Positions 41,569 through 50,140 of a stretch of 64,000 bases of DNA are shown here, one piece after another. This DNA is from Longispora sp040681875 (lineage in GTDB: Bacteria > Actinomycetota > Actinomycetes > Mycobacteriales > Micromonosporaceae), in assembly GCF_040681875.1 (NCBI RefSeq), contig NZ_JBFAZP010000010.1, positions 1 through 64,000 on the forward strand. The letters run 5' to 3'. The first letter of the stretch is position 1; each line of letters opens with the position of its first letter. The notes below the pieces were generated by a model, which had not been told where the DNA came from, searched no databases, and saw only the letters and a list, made by a program, of their open reading frames with translations. Both the position numbers and the translations under genes were made by a program.

Positions 41569-43479
41569 TCAGTGAGAGCCGGCACCCGTGAGGGCGCGAA
41601 CCTCCAGCTCGGCGTACTTCTTGGCATCCCGCTCCCGGGACGTGAGCGCACCCACGGCCGCGAACAGGAAGCCCAGCGGGATCGAGATCAGTCCGGGATT
41701 GGACAGCGGAACCGGGGCCTTGGCCGTGCAGCTCCACAAAGCGGTCGCATTCGACACCAACTTCGAGTCCGCCGGTACCCCGCAGGTCGCCGCCTGCTTC
41801 GCGGAGAGCTTCGCCGCCGGCTGGGTGTCCGACGCCCCGCCCCACATGATCGGGCTGAGCAGGACCAGGAGCACGGCGGACAGCAGGCCGCCGTAGATGC
41901 CCCAGAGCGCGCCCCGGGTGTTGAAGTTCTTCCAGAACAGGGAGAACAGGATCGCGGGCAGGTTCGCCGACGCCGCGATGGCGAACGCGAGGGCCACCAG
42001 AAACGCGACGTTCAGGCTCCGGGCGAAGACCGCCAGGACGATGGCGAGGGCGCCGATGCCGAAGGCGGAGTACCGGGCGACCCGGACCTCCTGGCGGACG
42101 GCGTCGAGCTGGGGGGCGGCGTTCTCGCGCTTGACCCCGTCGGTGGCACCGTCCTCGCGCTTCACGCCGTCGGCCGAGACGCCATCCTCGCGCTTGACAC
42201 CGTCCTCCTGCTTCACGCCGTCTTCCTGCTTGACCCCGTCGGAGCCCGGGCCCGTCGAGCCAGCAGCGGCCGCAGCCGCCGCGGCCTCCACCCGCCCCCG
42301 CCGGAACACGTTCGCATACAGGTCGTGCGCCAACGAGGAGGAAGAGGCCAACGTCAGCCCCGCCACCACCGCCAGGATCGTCGCGAACGCCACCGCCGCG
42401 ATCACCGCCAGCATCAGCGCCCCGCCGACCTCCCCGCCGAGGTACTTCTCACCGAGCGCCTTCGCCAACTGCGGCGCGGCCGTGTTCCCGCTCGGGTCCT
42501 GCTTGACGATCTCGCTCGCGCCGACCAGGGCGGCCGCCCCGAAGCCGAGGGCCAGGGTCATCAGGTAGAAGGTGCCGATGATGCCGATCGCCCAGACCAC
42601 GCTCTTCCGGGCCGCCTTCGCGTTGGGCACGGTGTAGAACCGGATCAGGATGTGCGGCAGGCCGGCCGTGCCCAGGACGAGCGCGAGGCCCAGGGAGATC
42701 AGGTCCAGCTTGCTCACGGCGGTCATGAGCGGCGTGGACAGTTCCTTGCCGTACTTCAGGCCGGGTTGCAGGAACGCGTCGCCCTTGCCGGACTTCGTGG
42801 CCGCCGACTCCAACAGGTCCGACAGGTTGAACCGGAACGCGGCGAACACGAGCAGCGTCATCAGGAGCGCGCCGAGCATCAGCATGAACGCCTTGACGAT
42901 CTGGACGTAGGTGGTGCCCTTCATGCCGCCGATCACGACGTACACGATCATGAGCACGCCGATCAGCACGATCGTGACGATCTTGGCGGTCTCCGGGCCC
43001 ATCCCCAGGAAGGTGCCGCCCTCCTTGATCCCGAGCAGCAGCGCGACGAGCGAGCCCGCGCCGACCATCTGGGCCAGCAGGTAGAACACCGACACGACGA
43101 GGGTGGACAGCGAGGCCGCCGTCCGCACCGGCCGCTGCCGCATCCGGAAGGCCAGGACATCGCCCATCGTGTACTTGCCGGAGTTGCGCATCAGCTCCGC
43201 GACCAGCAGCAGCGCGACCAGCCACGCGACCAGGAAGCCGATGGAGTAGAGGAAGCCGTCGTAGCCGGACAGCGCGATGATGCCCGCGATGCCGAGGAAG
43301 GACGCGGCGGACATGTAGTCGCCGCCGATCGCCATGCCGTTCTGGAAGCCGGAGAACGACCGGCCGCCGTCGTAGAAGTCGGCGGCGGTGCGGTTCTGCC
43401 GGCTGGCCCAGATCGTGATGCCCAGCGTCACGGCGACGAGCACGACGAACAGGACCAGGGTGAGGTTACGCGCGAGCAC
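41569..43479 (-). CDS. Solute/sodium symporter, cation/acetate type (ActP-like)
   Basis: 636 residues with about 13 transmembrane helices. DFYDGGRSFSGFQNGMAIGGDYMSAASFLGIAGIIAL and LPHILIRFYTVPNAKAARKSV are signatures of the ActP group of the SSS family, which import acetate or other monocarboxylates with sodium or protons. Between helices, residues about 413-453 form a hydrophilic loop of six-residue repeats (DGVK[QR]E) that the family core does not have. The GTG start overlaps the end of the DUF485 gene by 14 bases, the usual yjcH-actP arrangement. Predicted monocarboxylate uptake; exact substrate unknown. Confidence 0.92.
   Translation of the reverse strand: MLARNLTLVLFVVLVAVTLGITIWASRQNRTAADFYDGGRSFSGFQNGMAIGGDYMSAASFLGIAGIIALSGYDGFLYSIGFLVAWLVALLLVAELMRNSGKYTMGDVLAFRMRQRPVRTAASLSTLVVSVFYLLAQMVGAGSLVALLLGIKEGGTFLGMGPETAKIVTIVLIGVLMIVYVVIGGMKGTTYVQIVKAFMLMLGALLMTLLVFAAFRFNLSDLLESAATKSGKGDAFLQPGLKYGKELSTPLMTAVSKLDLISLGLALVLGTAGLPHILIRFYTVPNAKAARKSVVWAIGIIGTFYLMTLALGFGAAALVGASEIVKQDPSGNTAAPQLAKALGEKYLGGEVGGALMLAVIAAVAFATILAVVAGLTLASSSSLAHDLYANVFRRGRVEAAAAAAAAGSTGPGSDGVKQEDGVKQEDGVKREDGVSADGVKREDGATDGVKRENAAPQLDAVRQEVRVARYSAFGIGALAIVLAVFARSLNVAFLVALAFAIAASANLPAILFSLFWKNFNTRGALWGIYGGLLSAVLLVLLSPIMWGGASDTQPAAKLSAKQAATCGVPADSKLVSNATALWSCTAKAPVPLSNPGLISIPLGFLFAAVGALTSRERDAKKYAELEVRALTGAGSH
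42122..42242 (-). repeat. 18-bp coding repeats in the ActP-like gene
   Basis: About five copies of an 18-bp unit (consensus on the plus strand GTCCTCSYGCTTSACVCC), some separated by short spacers, encode DGVKQE/DGVKRE hexads in the cytosolic loop. All units are in frame. Confidence 0.85.
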
Positions 43480-43789
43480 TGTCGTCCTCCTCCATCTCCG
43501 CCTTGATCTTCTCGGCGACCGGGTCGAGCTTCCGGCCGGCGTAGCGCGCGTAGACCCACGCGATCACGAACGTCGACACGAACTGGAGCAGCCCGAACAC
43601 CAGGGCCACGTTCACGTCGCCGAACACCTTGTGCGCCATGAAGCCCCGGGCGTAGGCCGAGAGGAGAACGTAGAGCGCGTACCAGGCCAGGAATGCGACC
43701 GTCATCGGGAACACGAAGCTCCGCAACGCCTTGCGCAGACTCGCGAACTCGTCGCTGGCCTGGACGGTCTCGTATTTGTCGGGTGACAT
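43466..43789 (-). CDS. DUF485 domain membrane protein
   Basis: 107 residues with two transmembrane helices (about 33-53 and 66-88) around the DUF485 core FVFPMTVAFLAWYALYVLLSAYARGFM. The family (YjcH) is found next to ActP-type symporters, as here, where the frames overlap by 14 bases; it is thought to be an accessory subunit. ATG 43789 starts MSPDKYETVQ; AAGG lies about 9 nt upstream. The C-terminal tail is acidic (AEMEEDDSARA). Confidence 0.93.
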   Translation of the reverse strand: MSPDKYETVQASDEFASLRKALRSFVFPMTVAFLAWYALYVLLSAYARGFMAHKVFGDVNVALVFGLLQFVSTFVIAWVYARYAGRKLDPVAEKIKAEMEEDDSARA

Positions 43790-44006
43790 CGTCACCGCCT
43801 TCTCAGGTCGGGGGAGTGACCTGGAACACGCTATGGACGAGTACCGCCCGCGACGGGTTCCCTCTCCGCCCGGCACGACGAACGGCACATTCCGTGCGCC
43901 CAGTGGTCCCCCGTGGACGGCGCCGGACCCCGCGGAGGATTGGCGGGAGGCGGCCGGTCACGGATACTGACCACACTCAATCGACTCCACCCCCCCGGAG
44001 GTCGTG

Positions 44007-44918
44007 ATGACGGATCCCGACGTTGTGCCCCCACTCGAGGAGACCCCCACCAACTGGTTCGGCCGGATCCGCCGCCGGGTCCGGGAGAAGTGGCTCTACA
44101 AGCGCGCCCAGCGCATCGAGGGCCGTCCCGTCGTCTCACTGGACAGTGTGCTCGGTCCCTTCGACCCCCGGTTCCAGTCCCGGGTGCTGATGCCGTTGGC
44201 CGCGCTGAAGGACCAGTACCTCGAAGGTCAGCGGTATCTGGTGCCCGACGACTGGCGGGTCTGCCGGGAACGGATCGAGGAGGGCATCCGGACCGCCAGC
44301 GCGCTGGCCGACGAGATGTCCCGGCCGACCGGCGACAAGCCCGACCCGGTGGAGACGTTCCTCGCCGGCCGGGCCCTGGAGGTGGCGTCTGAGATCAAGA
44401 CCAGGGCCCAACGCAGAGTCCAGCGGGAGTACTTCAAGGGCACGATCATCGGGGTGTTCGCGAGCATCGTGCTGCTCGTCGTGCTGTACCTCGTGATCAA
44501 GGGTTGTCTCGTGCTCTTCTCCGACGGACTGCACGGCGACAAGAAGACCCTCGTGGAACACGCCCTGGTGGCGGTGGCCGGCGGGGCGGGCGGCGCGACG
44601 CTCAGCTCGCTGATCCGGCTCCGCAAGCAGGAGATCGAGGACCACCACGCGTCCGGGTTCCGCGCGGCGGCGATCCGGATCATGCTCGGCTGGTTCTTCG
44701 CCGCGACGATCCTGTTCATGGCCAAGGGCGAGCTGTTCACCCTGTTCAAGGTGCCGGCCGCGCCGCTGGCCCAGTGGTTCTACTGGGGCGGGCTCGGCTT
44801 CTTCGCCGGGTTCAACGAGGCGTGGGTGACCGACCTGGTCACGAAGAAGACAGCGGACGGGGCCAAGGAGGCGGCCAAGAAGGTCACCGACGAGCTGAAG
44901 GAGTTCGCTAAGAGGTGA
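44007..44918 (+). CDS. Four-helix membrane protein, unknown function
   Basis: 303 residues. A long cytosolic N-terminal part (about 1-140, basic and Arg-rich RIRRRVREKWLYKRAQR) is followed by four hydrophobic segments (about 147-170, 186-205, 225-245, 255-277) and a Lys/Glu-rich helical tail. I recognise no domain. ATG follows GGAGG by five bases. The gene stands between the divergent symporter operon and the convergent flavin reductase gene, with which it shares an 11-base tail overlap, so no operon context helps. Confidence 0.78.
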   Translation: MTDPDVVPPLEETPTNWFGRIRRRVREKWLYKRAQRIEGRPVVSLDSVLGPFDPRFQSRVLMPLAALKDQYLEGQRYLVPDDWRVCRERIEEGIRTASALADEMSRPTGDKPDPVETFLAGRALEVASEIKTRAQRRVQREYFKGTIIGVFASIVLLVVLYLVIKGCLVLFSDGLHGDKKTLVEHALVAVAGGAGGATLSSLIRLRKQEIEDHHASGFRAAAIRIMLGWFFAATILFMAKGELFTLFKVPAAPLAQWFYWGGLGFFAGFNEAWVTDLVTKKTADGAKEAAKKVTDELKEFAKR

Positions 44919-45423
44919 CGCGGGTGTACCGGCCCCGGTGGTAGACCAGCGGTCCGGAGTCGCCGAGCTCGACGAACTCGATCGTGGCCTCCACCAGGTG
45001 TCCGTACCCGAACGGGCGGGCGTCGTCGAGCCGGCAGCCCGCCCAGGTCGTCGCCTCGGCGAGCACCGGGCCCCACTCGGTCTCCTGCCAGCCGTGGTTG
45101 CGGAACGCGCCGCCCGGCACCGGCACCAGCCCGGCGAACTCGTCGGAGATCCGCTCCTGGCCGGGCGCGAGCACGTGCACCGCGAACCGGCCGGTGGCGG
45201 TCAGGGAGTCGTACACCTCGGACTCCGGGTCGAGCAGGCCCAGGATCCGGCCCGGTTCGCCGTCCGCGACCATCGTGGAGGCCACCGGGAGCCCCGCCCG
45301 GGCCGCGCCCACCCCGGCGGTCCACAGGGTGACCGTCTGGCCGAACCGGCCCCGGAGGCGGCGGACGGGGCCGCGTTCGCCCTCGGGGGTCGCGAACGGG
45401 TGCTCGACGTGGATTCCGCTCAT
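44908..45423 (-). CDS. Flavin reductase domain protein (FMN-binding split barrel)
   Basis: 171 residues. GRFGQTVTLWTAG then GLPVASTMVADGEPGRILGLLDPESEVYDSLTATGRFAVHVLAPGQERISDEFAG follow the flavin-reductase-like split-barrel pattern (FMN binding and helix with R-FAV). It probably reduces or binds FMN/FAD for a partner oxygenase, or is a stand-alone flavoprotein; the partner is not adjacent. ATG 45423 begins MSGIHVEHPF. The gene runs the same way as the ABC exporter genes upstream, only 8 bases behind them. Confidence 0.85.
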   Translation of the reverse strand: MSGIHVEHPFATPEGERGPVRRLRGRFGQTVTLWTAGVGAARAGLPVASTMVADGEPGRILGLLDPESEVYDSLTATGRFAVHVLAPGQERISDEFAGLVPVPGGAFRNHGWQETEWGPVLAEATTWAGCRLDDARPFGYGHLVEATIEFVELGDSGPLVYHRGRYTRVTS

Positions 45424-45431
45424 GATCTCGA

Positions 45432-47048
45432 TTATCTCCCCGGCGTGACGGCCGCGAGGACTTCCGGGCCACGTCGTTGCAGCATGTCGCCGCCGACCCG
45501 CGCGCCGAGCACCGCCGCGCCGACCCCGTAGGCGATGCCGACGGGCAGCAGCAGCACGCTCCACAGCGAGTCGCCGAGCAGCCACGAGCCGACCGCCATC
45601 GGGGACGCCAGCACCAGGGTGACGAACATCGAACCGAGGCTGATCACGCCCTTCATGCACCCGCCGCCGCTGTTCATCGCGAACGGGTTGCTGGAGTCCG
45701 GCAGCGCGTACGGGGCGCGGACCGACAGCACCGACATGATGGCGATCGCGACCCCGAAGGCGGCGTATCCCGAGCCGAGCGCCCCGACGATCTGCGCGGG
45801 CTTGCCGATCAGAATGCCGAGTACGGGCACGACCACGGTCAGGGCCGGCACGGCGAGCAGGGCCAGCGCCGTGCTCCGGGCCCGCAGCTCCAGCCGGCCG
45901 GGCACGCCGATCATGAGGTGGAACGCGTACGCCGACCCGCCGAAGCCGAACTGGTTGCCGGCGGCCAGCGCCAGGAACACCCCGATCCAGACGACGGTCA
46001 CGCCGAGGGCGAGCGTCGTCTGCCCGGCGCTCATGCCGATCGGCATCGCGAGGCTCGCGGCGAGCATGGACAGCAGGGTCGCGCGGCGGCGCGGGTCCCG
46101 CCACCAGCCGCGCATCTCGGCGGCCACGATCGCGCCGAACACGCCCTGCGGGGCGCGGCCGAGGACCCGCAGCGGCAGGCCGGTGTCCTTGCGGGCCTGG
46201 GCGCCGCCGCTGGCCGCGCCGACCATGGCCGACTCCAGGGAGTTCGACCACCAGCGGGCCAGCAGGGCGAGGACGATTGCGGTGCCGGCGAGCTTGGCGA
46301 GGCCGAGGAGGGCGCTGCCGGTGGCGAGGTCGTACCAGGCGGTGAAGGGGGCGGCCAGGGGCGAGTACCCGATGATCCGCATGCCGTTCTTGACCGACTC
46401 CGCGTCGCCCTGAGCCATCGCGCTGGTGCTGAGCGAGATCATCGGGCCGATCAGGGTCAGGCTGAGCGTGATGCCGATCAGGGCCAGGTCCCGGGACCGG
46501 CGCGACCGGAGCGCCGCCGCGAACCCGCTGGTCACGGCGCGGCTGCCCACCACGCAGGTGCCGACGCCGAGCACGACGCCCACCGCGGCGGCGACCCCGG
46601 CGACCGGGCCGCCCTTGACGAAGCCCGCGACCACGAGGCCGGCGGTGGCGATCAGGGTGGCGATGGCCGGCACCCCGAGGAAGGCCGAGGCCAGCAGGCC
46701 CGCCATCAGCCGGCGCTTCGGGATCGGCAGCAGCGCGAACCGGGCCGGGTCCAGGGTCTCGTCGACGCCGAACATCGCGACCGGCATCACGATCCAACCG
46801 ATCACCAGGAACGAGCCGAGCAGGGCGACGATCCCGTAGCCGTACTCCTCCGGGATGGCCCCCATGCTCGCGAACAGCGCGAAACCGCCCGCCGCGAGCA
46901 GGACACCGAAGAACAGCGAGAAGACCAGCGCGACCACCCGGCCGGGCTTGCCCTGGAACCCGTTGCGGAGGATCCGCAGCTTGAGGCGCACGAACACGCC
47001 GATCCCGGGACCGTCCGGGGCGACGTCGACCGGTGCGGCCGTGGTCAC
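45432..47048 (-). CDS. ABC transporter permease (large exporter type)
   Basis: 538 residues with about 12 hydrophobic helices in two groups, a cytosolic N-terminus and a middle loop (about 270-330). VKLKLRILRNGFQGKPGRVVALVFSLFFG and DPARFALLPIPKRRLMAGL are typical of the two-part ABC-2-like permeases found next to CcmA-type ATPases in actinomycetes. The GTG at 47048 overlaps the ATPase stop (GTGA), so both subunits are co-translated. The substrate is unknown; exporters of this kind often move antibiotics or lipids. Confidence 0.85.
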   Translation of the reverse strand: MTTAAPVDVAPDGPGIGVFVRLKLRILRNGFQGKPGRVVALVFSLFFGVLLAAGGFALFASMGAIPEEYGYGIVALLGSFLVIGWIVMPVAMFGVDETLDPARFALLPIPKRRLMAGLLASAFLGVPAIATLIATAGLVVAGFVKGGPVAGVAAAVGVVLGVGTCVVGSRAVTSGFAAALRSRRSRDLALIGITLSLTLIGPMISLSTSAMAQGDAESVKNGMRIIGYSPLAAPFTAWYDLATGSALLGLAKLAGTAIVLALLARWWSNSLESAMVGAASGGAQARKDTGLPLRVLGRAPQGVFGAIVAAEMRGWWRDPRRRATLLSMLAASLAMPIGMSAGQTTLALGVTVVWIGVFLALAAGNQFGFGGSAYAFHLMIGVPGRLELRARSTALALLAVPALTVVVPVLGILIGKPAQIVGALGSGYAAFGVAIAIMSVLSVRAPYALPDSSNPFAMNSGGGCMKGVISLGSMFVTLVLASPMAVGSWLLGDSLWSVLLLPVGIAYGVGAAVLGARVGGDMLQRRGPEVLAAVTPGR

Positions 47049-47800
47049 TTGAGCCACGCCAGCTCCTCGCCCAGGGAGGTCCGGCCGCCGGCCTGCTCGA
47101 CGAAGATCTCCTCCAGCGGGCGGTCGCCCCGGACCTCGTCCAGGGTGCCGACCACCTTGATCACGCCGTCGGCGAGGATCGCGACGTGGCTGCACAGCCG
47201 CTCGACGACCTCCATCACGTGCGAGGAGAAGATCACGGTGCCGCCGGAGCCGACGAAGCGGTGCAGGATGTCGCGGATCGTGGCGGCCGACACCGGGTCG
47301 ACGGCCTCGAACGGCTCGTCGAGCACCAGGAGCCGGGGGCCGTGCAGCAGCGCGCAGGCCAGCCCGATCTTCTTCTTCATGCCGGCCGAGTAGTCGACCA
47401 CCAGGGTGCTGCCCGAGTCGGACAGGCCCAGCACGTCCAGCAGCTCGCCCGCGCGGGTCGCGATCTGCTCGGCGGGCATGCCACGGAGCATTCCGGTGTA
47501 CGTGAGCAGCTCCAGCCCCGTCAGCCGGTCGAACATCCGAACAGCGTCGGGGAGTACGCCGAGCAGCCGCTTCGCCCCGATCGGGTCCTGCCAGACGTCG
47601 TGCCCCAGCACGTACGCCGTCCCCGCGTCCGGCCGCAACAGCCCGACGGCCATCGACAGGGAAGTCGTCTTGCCGGCCCCGTTCGGACCGAGCAGGCCGA
47701 AGAAGGACCCCGTCGGGACGGCCAGGTCGACGCCCGCGACGGCGACCTTCTCCCCGAACCTCTTGACCAGACCACGCAGCTCAAAGGCGTTTTCGCTCAC
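47045..47800 (-). CDS. ABC transporter ATP-binding protein
   Basis: 251 residues. Walker A GPNGAGKT (38-45), signature VDYSAGMKKKIGLA, Walker B RLLVLDEPFEAVD and the switch His in IFSSHVMEVVERL are all present. It is of the CcmA/DrrA-like exporter type, and is coupled to the following permease by a 4-base overlap. TACGCT (47808-47813) lies 7 nt before the GTG start, so the operon transcript is probably leaderless. Confidence 0.95.
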   Translation of the reverse strand: MSENAFELRGLVKRFGEKVAVAGVDLAVPTGSFFGLLGPNGAGKTTSLSMAVGLLRPDAGTAYVLGHDVWQDPIGAKRLLGVLPDAVRMFDRLTGLELLTYTGMLRGMPAEQIATRAGELLDVLGLSDSGSTLVVDYSAGMKKKIGLACALLHGPRLLVLDEPFEAVDPVSAATIRDILHRFVGSGGTVIFSSHVMEVVERLCSHVAILADGVIKVVGTLDEVRGDRPLEEIFVEQAGGRTSLGEELAWLK

Positions 47801-47833
47801 GTTGCCCAGCGTAGTGGGCGTTTCGGGGCGACC

Positions 47834-47851
47834 ATCCTCCTCGAGGAGGAT
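47834..47851. terminator. 18-bp perfect palindrome between ABC and FHA genes
   Basis: ATCCTCCTCGAGGAGGAT reads the same on both strands. It stands upstream of the ABC ATPase promoter and downstream of the FHA gene, and could terminate the FHA transcript or bind a dimeric regulator. Confidence 0.4.
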
Positions 47852-47857
47852 CGGGGG

Positions 47858-47882
47858 TTAGTCCCGGATGGGGAGGCGGGGG
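47858..47882 (-). repeat. Degenerate copy of the 3' end of the FHA gene
   Basis: This 25-bp stretch matches 19 of 25 bases of 47907-47931, the last codons of the FHA gene including its stop. On the minus strand it reads RLPIRD-stop, against RLPIRE-stop at the real end. It looks like a small tandem duplication left behind the gene. Confidence 0.5.
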
Positions 47883-47906
47883 CGGCTGCCGACCCGGGCC
47901 GGCCGG

Positions 47907-48914
47907 TTACTCCCGGATCGGCAGCCGGAGCGCGATGGTCGGCGCCTCGGCCATGATCCCCGCGGCCGCCGACACGGCCCGGCTCGGCCGCCGCCCGGCA
48001 TAGGTCAGCTCCACGCCCTGGTACAGCTCGACGGTGTCCGCCTCGCCCACCAGTTCGCTCTGGTCCCGGCCGAGCTCGACCCGGGGCCCGTTCGCCCGGA
48101 CGACGACCGTGCCGTTGGTGCTCTTGTCGGTGACGGTGAGGCTGGTACCCGCCAGGGTCAGCTCCACGTGCGCCCGGCTGATCCACTGCAGGCTCTCGTC
48201 GTCCAGCCACGGGCCGAGCATGACGCCCTGCGCGGGGGACCGGCCGACCACGACCGGCCGGAGCGCGTCGACCGCGAACCGGGTCCTGGCCGTGCCGCCG
48301 ACCCACACGGTGACCGCCTGGGACACCGCCCGGGGGCCCTCGTCGCCGAGCGGAACCCCGTGCCGGGGGCAGGTCGGCCGGCCGGTGGCCAGGGTCGGGA
48401 TGCCGACGGGCTCGCCGTCCGGGCAGCGCCACCGGCGGGACAGCACGGCGGCCTGCGAGGGGCCGGGGGTGCCGGGCCGGTCGATCAGGGCCACCCCGCC
48501 GAGGCCGGGTACCGGGGCCATCGTCATCGCGACGGGCAGCGGGTGCCGGGTCAGGACGGGCAGGCCGGTGATCGAGGCCAGCTCCACGAGCCGGGCGGCC
48601 GGTTCGGCGGCGATCACCTCGATCAGCCCGTCGTCGGCCCAGCGCCGGAGCACCATCTTCTCGTTGGAGGTCAGCTCCAGGCTCGACAGCAGGGCCTTGT
48701 CCGCGATGGCGTACACCGGGACGGCGGCGTCGTCGAGCTTCACCGCGAGGGCGTCCACGACGGCGCCGAGCCGGGGGAGGTACGTCGGCCGGCCGCCGTC
48801 GAGGTCGACCGCCCGCAGCACCTCGCCGACGTCCACCAGGGCGCCGACGAGGGCCGGGTCGGTGCTGAGCCGGCGCTCGATGGCGTCCAGCACCTTGCTG
48901 ATCTCGAACCGCAT
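47907..48914 (-). CDS. FHA domain-containing protein
   Basis: 335 residues from ATG 48914, preceded by GGGGAGGGG at about 7 nt. The N-terminal 210 residues resemble no domain I know; they include a possible CPxH-like metal site (RWRCPDGEPV and TCPRHGVPLG). The C-terminal FHA domain (about 215-310) has VVGRSP, ISRAHVELTLAG and DKSTNGTVV, the phosphothreonine-binding set. It probably docks a Thr-phosphorylated partner; the neighbouring RIO-type kinase gene, 75 bases upstream on the same strand, makes a functional link possible. Confidence 0.85.
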   Translation of the reverse strand: MRFEISKVLDAIERRLSTDPALVGALVDVGEVLRAVDLDGGRPTYLPRLGAVVDALAVKLDDAAVPVYAIADKALLSSLELTSNEKMVLRRWADDGLIEVIAAEPAARLVELASITGLPVLTRHPLPVAMTMAPVPGLGGVALIDRPGTPGPSQAAVLSRRWRCPDGEPVGIPTLATGRPTCPRHGVPLGDEGPRAVSQAVTVWVGGTARTRFAVDALRPVVVGRSPAQGVMLGPWLDDESLQWISRAHVELTLAGTSLTVTDKSTNGTVVVRANGPRVELGRDQSELVGEADTVELYQGVELTYAGRRPSRAVSAAAGIMAEAPTIALRLPIRE

Positions 48915-48989
48915 GATTGCCCCTCCCCTGCCCGAAACGCCGCACATCGATGCAGGTCACCGGGCTTCACGTCGCTCGAATGCTACCTG

Positions 48990-49913
48990 TTAGCGCCCGG
49001 CCTCCCGACGCAGCAGCTCGGGAAGGTCATCAGGTGTCACCGATCCGCCAGTCAGCCCCCGGGCCGCGAACCAGGTACCCACGTTGCGGGCGTCCCGGGC
49101 CAGGTACTCCCCGCCCTGCGGGTTGACCACCACGTCCACGATCTGCGGCAGGTCGATGATGACGAGCCGCCCCTGGTGCACGAGGAGGTTGTAGGGCGAC
49201 AGGTCGCCGTGCGCGAACCCGCGCTGGGCGAGGGTCACGAGCGCCTCGACGAGCTGCTCCCAGACGCTGAGGAGTTCCGCGCCCTCGGGCCGGGCGTTGG
49301 CCAGCCGGGGCGCGGCAGCGCCGTCGGCATCCCCGATGAACTCCATCAGGATCTCGGTGTCGCTGATCTGCACCGGGTAGGGCACGGGCAGGCCCCACTG
49401 GTAGCAGGTCCGCAGCGCGTTGAACTCGGACATCGCCCACTGGCCGGCGATGACCTTCCGCCCGAACTCGGACCGGTTGGCGACGGCGCGCTGCATCCGG
49501 GACTCGGCGACCTGCCGGCCCTCGGTGTACCCGGCGTCGCGGTGGAACATCTTGTGCTCGGACGACCGGTACCGCTTGGCGGCGAGCAGGGTCGCGGTGT
49601 CGGTCCCGGGCACGGACCGCCGGATCAGGAAGACGTCGCCCTCCTTGCCGGTCTTGAGGATGCCCAGCTCGGTGTCGACCGCGCCCAGGTCGGTCACGAC
49701 CCAGGAGGGATGCGGCAGGGGACCGCGCTCCAACGGGGCGGCGGAGTCCCAGGTGGACCAGCGGTCACCCTCGGGCAGGCCGTCGGATGCGTCGGAAAGG
49801 TCCCATTCGGTGTCTGCTTTGTAGTGCTTCTCGTAGACGATGTCGTCGGCGTCGAAGCGGTTCTTGCCACGGGTGCGGTTGATGAAACCGCCGCTGCTGA
49901 AGGTGTCGCGCAT
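48990..49913 (-). CDS. RIO-type serine/threonine protein kinase
   Basis: 307 residues. LGILKTGKEGDVFLIRR is the RIO glycine-poor nucleotide loop, LLAAKRYR carries the ATP-binding Lys, HGDLSPYN is the catalytic loop and IIDLPQ the metal-binding Asp motif. The acidic N-terminal 80 residues precede the kinase fold. RIO kinases are ancient atypical kinases; bacterial members are common in actinomycetes and their targets are unknown. ATG 49913 has GAGGAG about 9 nt upstream. A 20-codon frame with its own ribosome site lies 48 bases upstream. Confidence 0.92.
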   Translation of the reverse strand: MRDTFSSGGFINRTRGKNRFDADDIVYEKHYKADTEWDLSDASDGLPEGDRWSTWDSAAPLERGPLPHPSWVVTDLGAVDTELGILKTGKEGDVFLIRRSVPGTDTATLLAAKRYRSSEHKMFHRDAGYTEGRQVAESRMQRAVANRSEFGRKVIAGQWAMSEFNALRTCYQWGLPVPYPVQISDTEILMEFIGDADGAAAPRLANARPEGAELLSVWEQLVEALVTLAQRGFAHGDLSPYNLLVHQGRLVIIDLPQIVDVVVNPQGGEYLARDARNVGTWFAARGLTGGSVTPDDLPELLRREAGR

Positions 49914-49961
49914 GGTGGTGGTGAGCTCCTCGGGAGGCGCCCCACCGGCGCGGAATCGGCG

Positions 49962-50024
49962 CTAGACGGCGGGGCTGGGAACGGTCGGGCAGATGAGCGC
50001 AGACCGCATCACGGCAATGTCCAC
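49962..50024 (-). CDS. Possible 20-codon upstream ORF before the RIO kinase gene
   Basis: On the minus strand GTG at 50024 follows GGAGAGGGG and runs 20 codons to TAG at 49962. The peptide is mildly hydrophobic with one Cys. It lies in the presumed 5' leader of the RIO kinase gene. Evidence is limited to the ribosome site, position and intact short frame; it may be a regulatory leader peptide or chance. Confidence 0.3.
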   Translation of the reverse strand: MDIAVMRSALICPTVPSPAV

Positions 50025-50140
50025 GGGTCTCACCCCTCTCCGTTCCGGGCACTCCGGCGTCGCCGAGCACGTCCGGGTGAAACTATCGGTCCTCTACACC
50101 GGCGCGCAACCCTTTTAATTGGTACCCGGTACAGCGCAGT

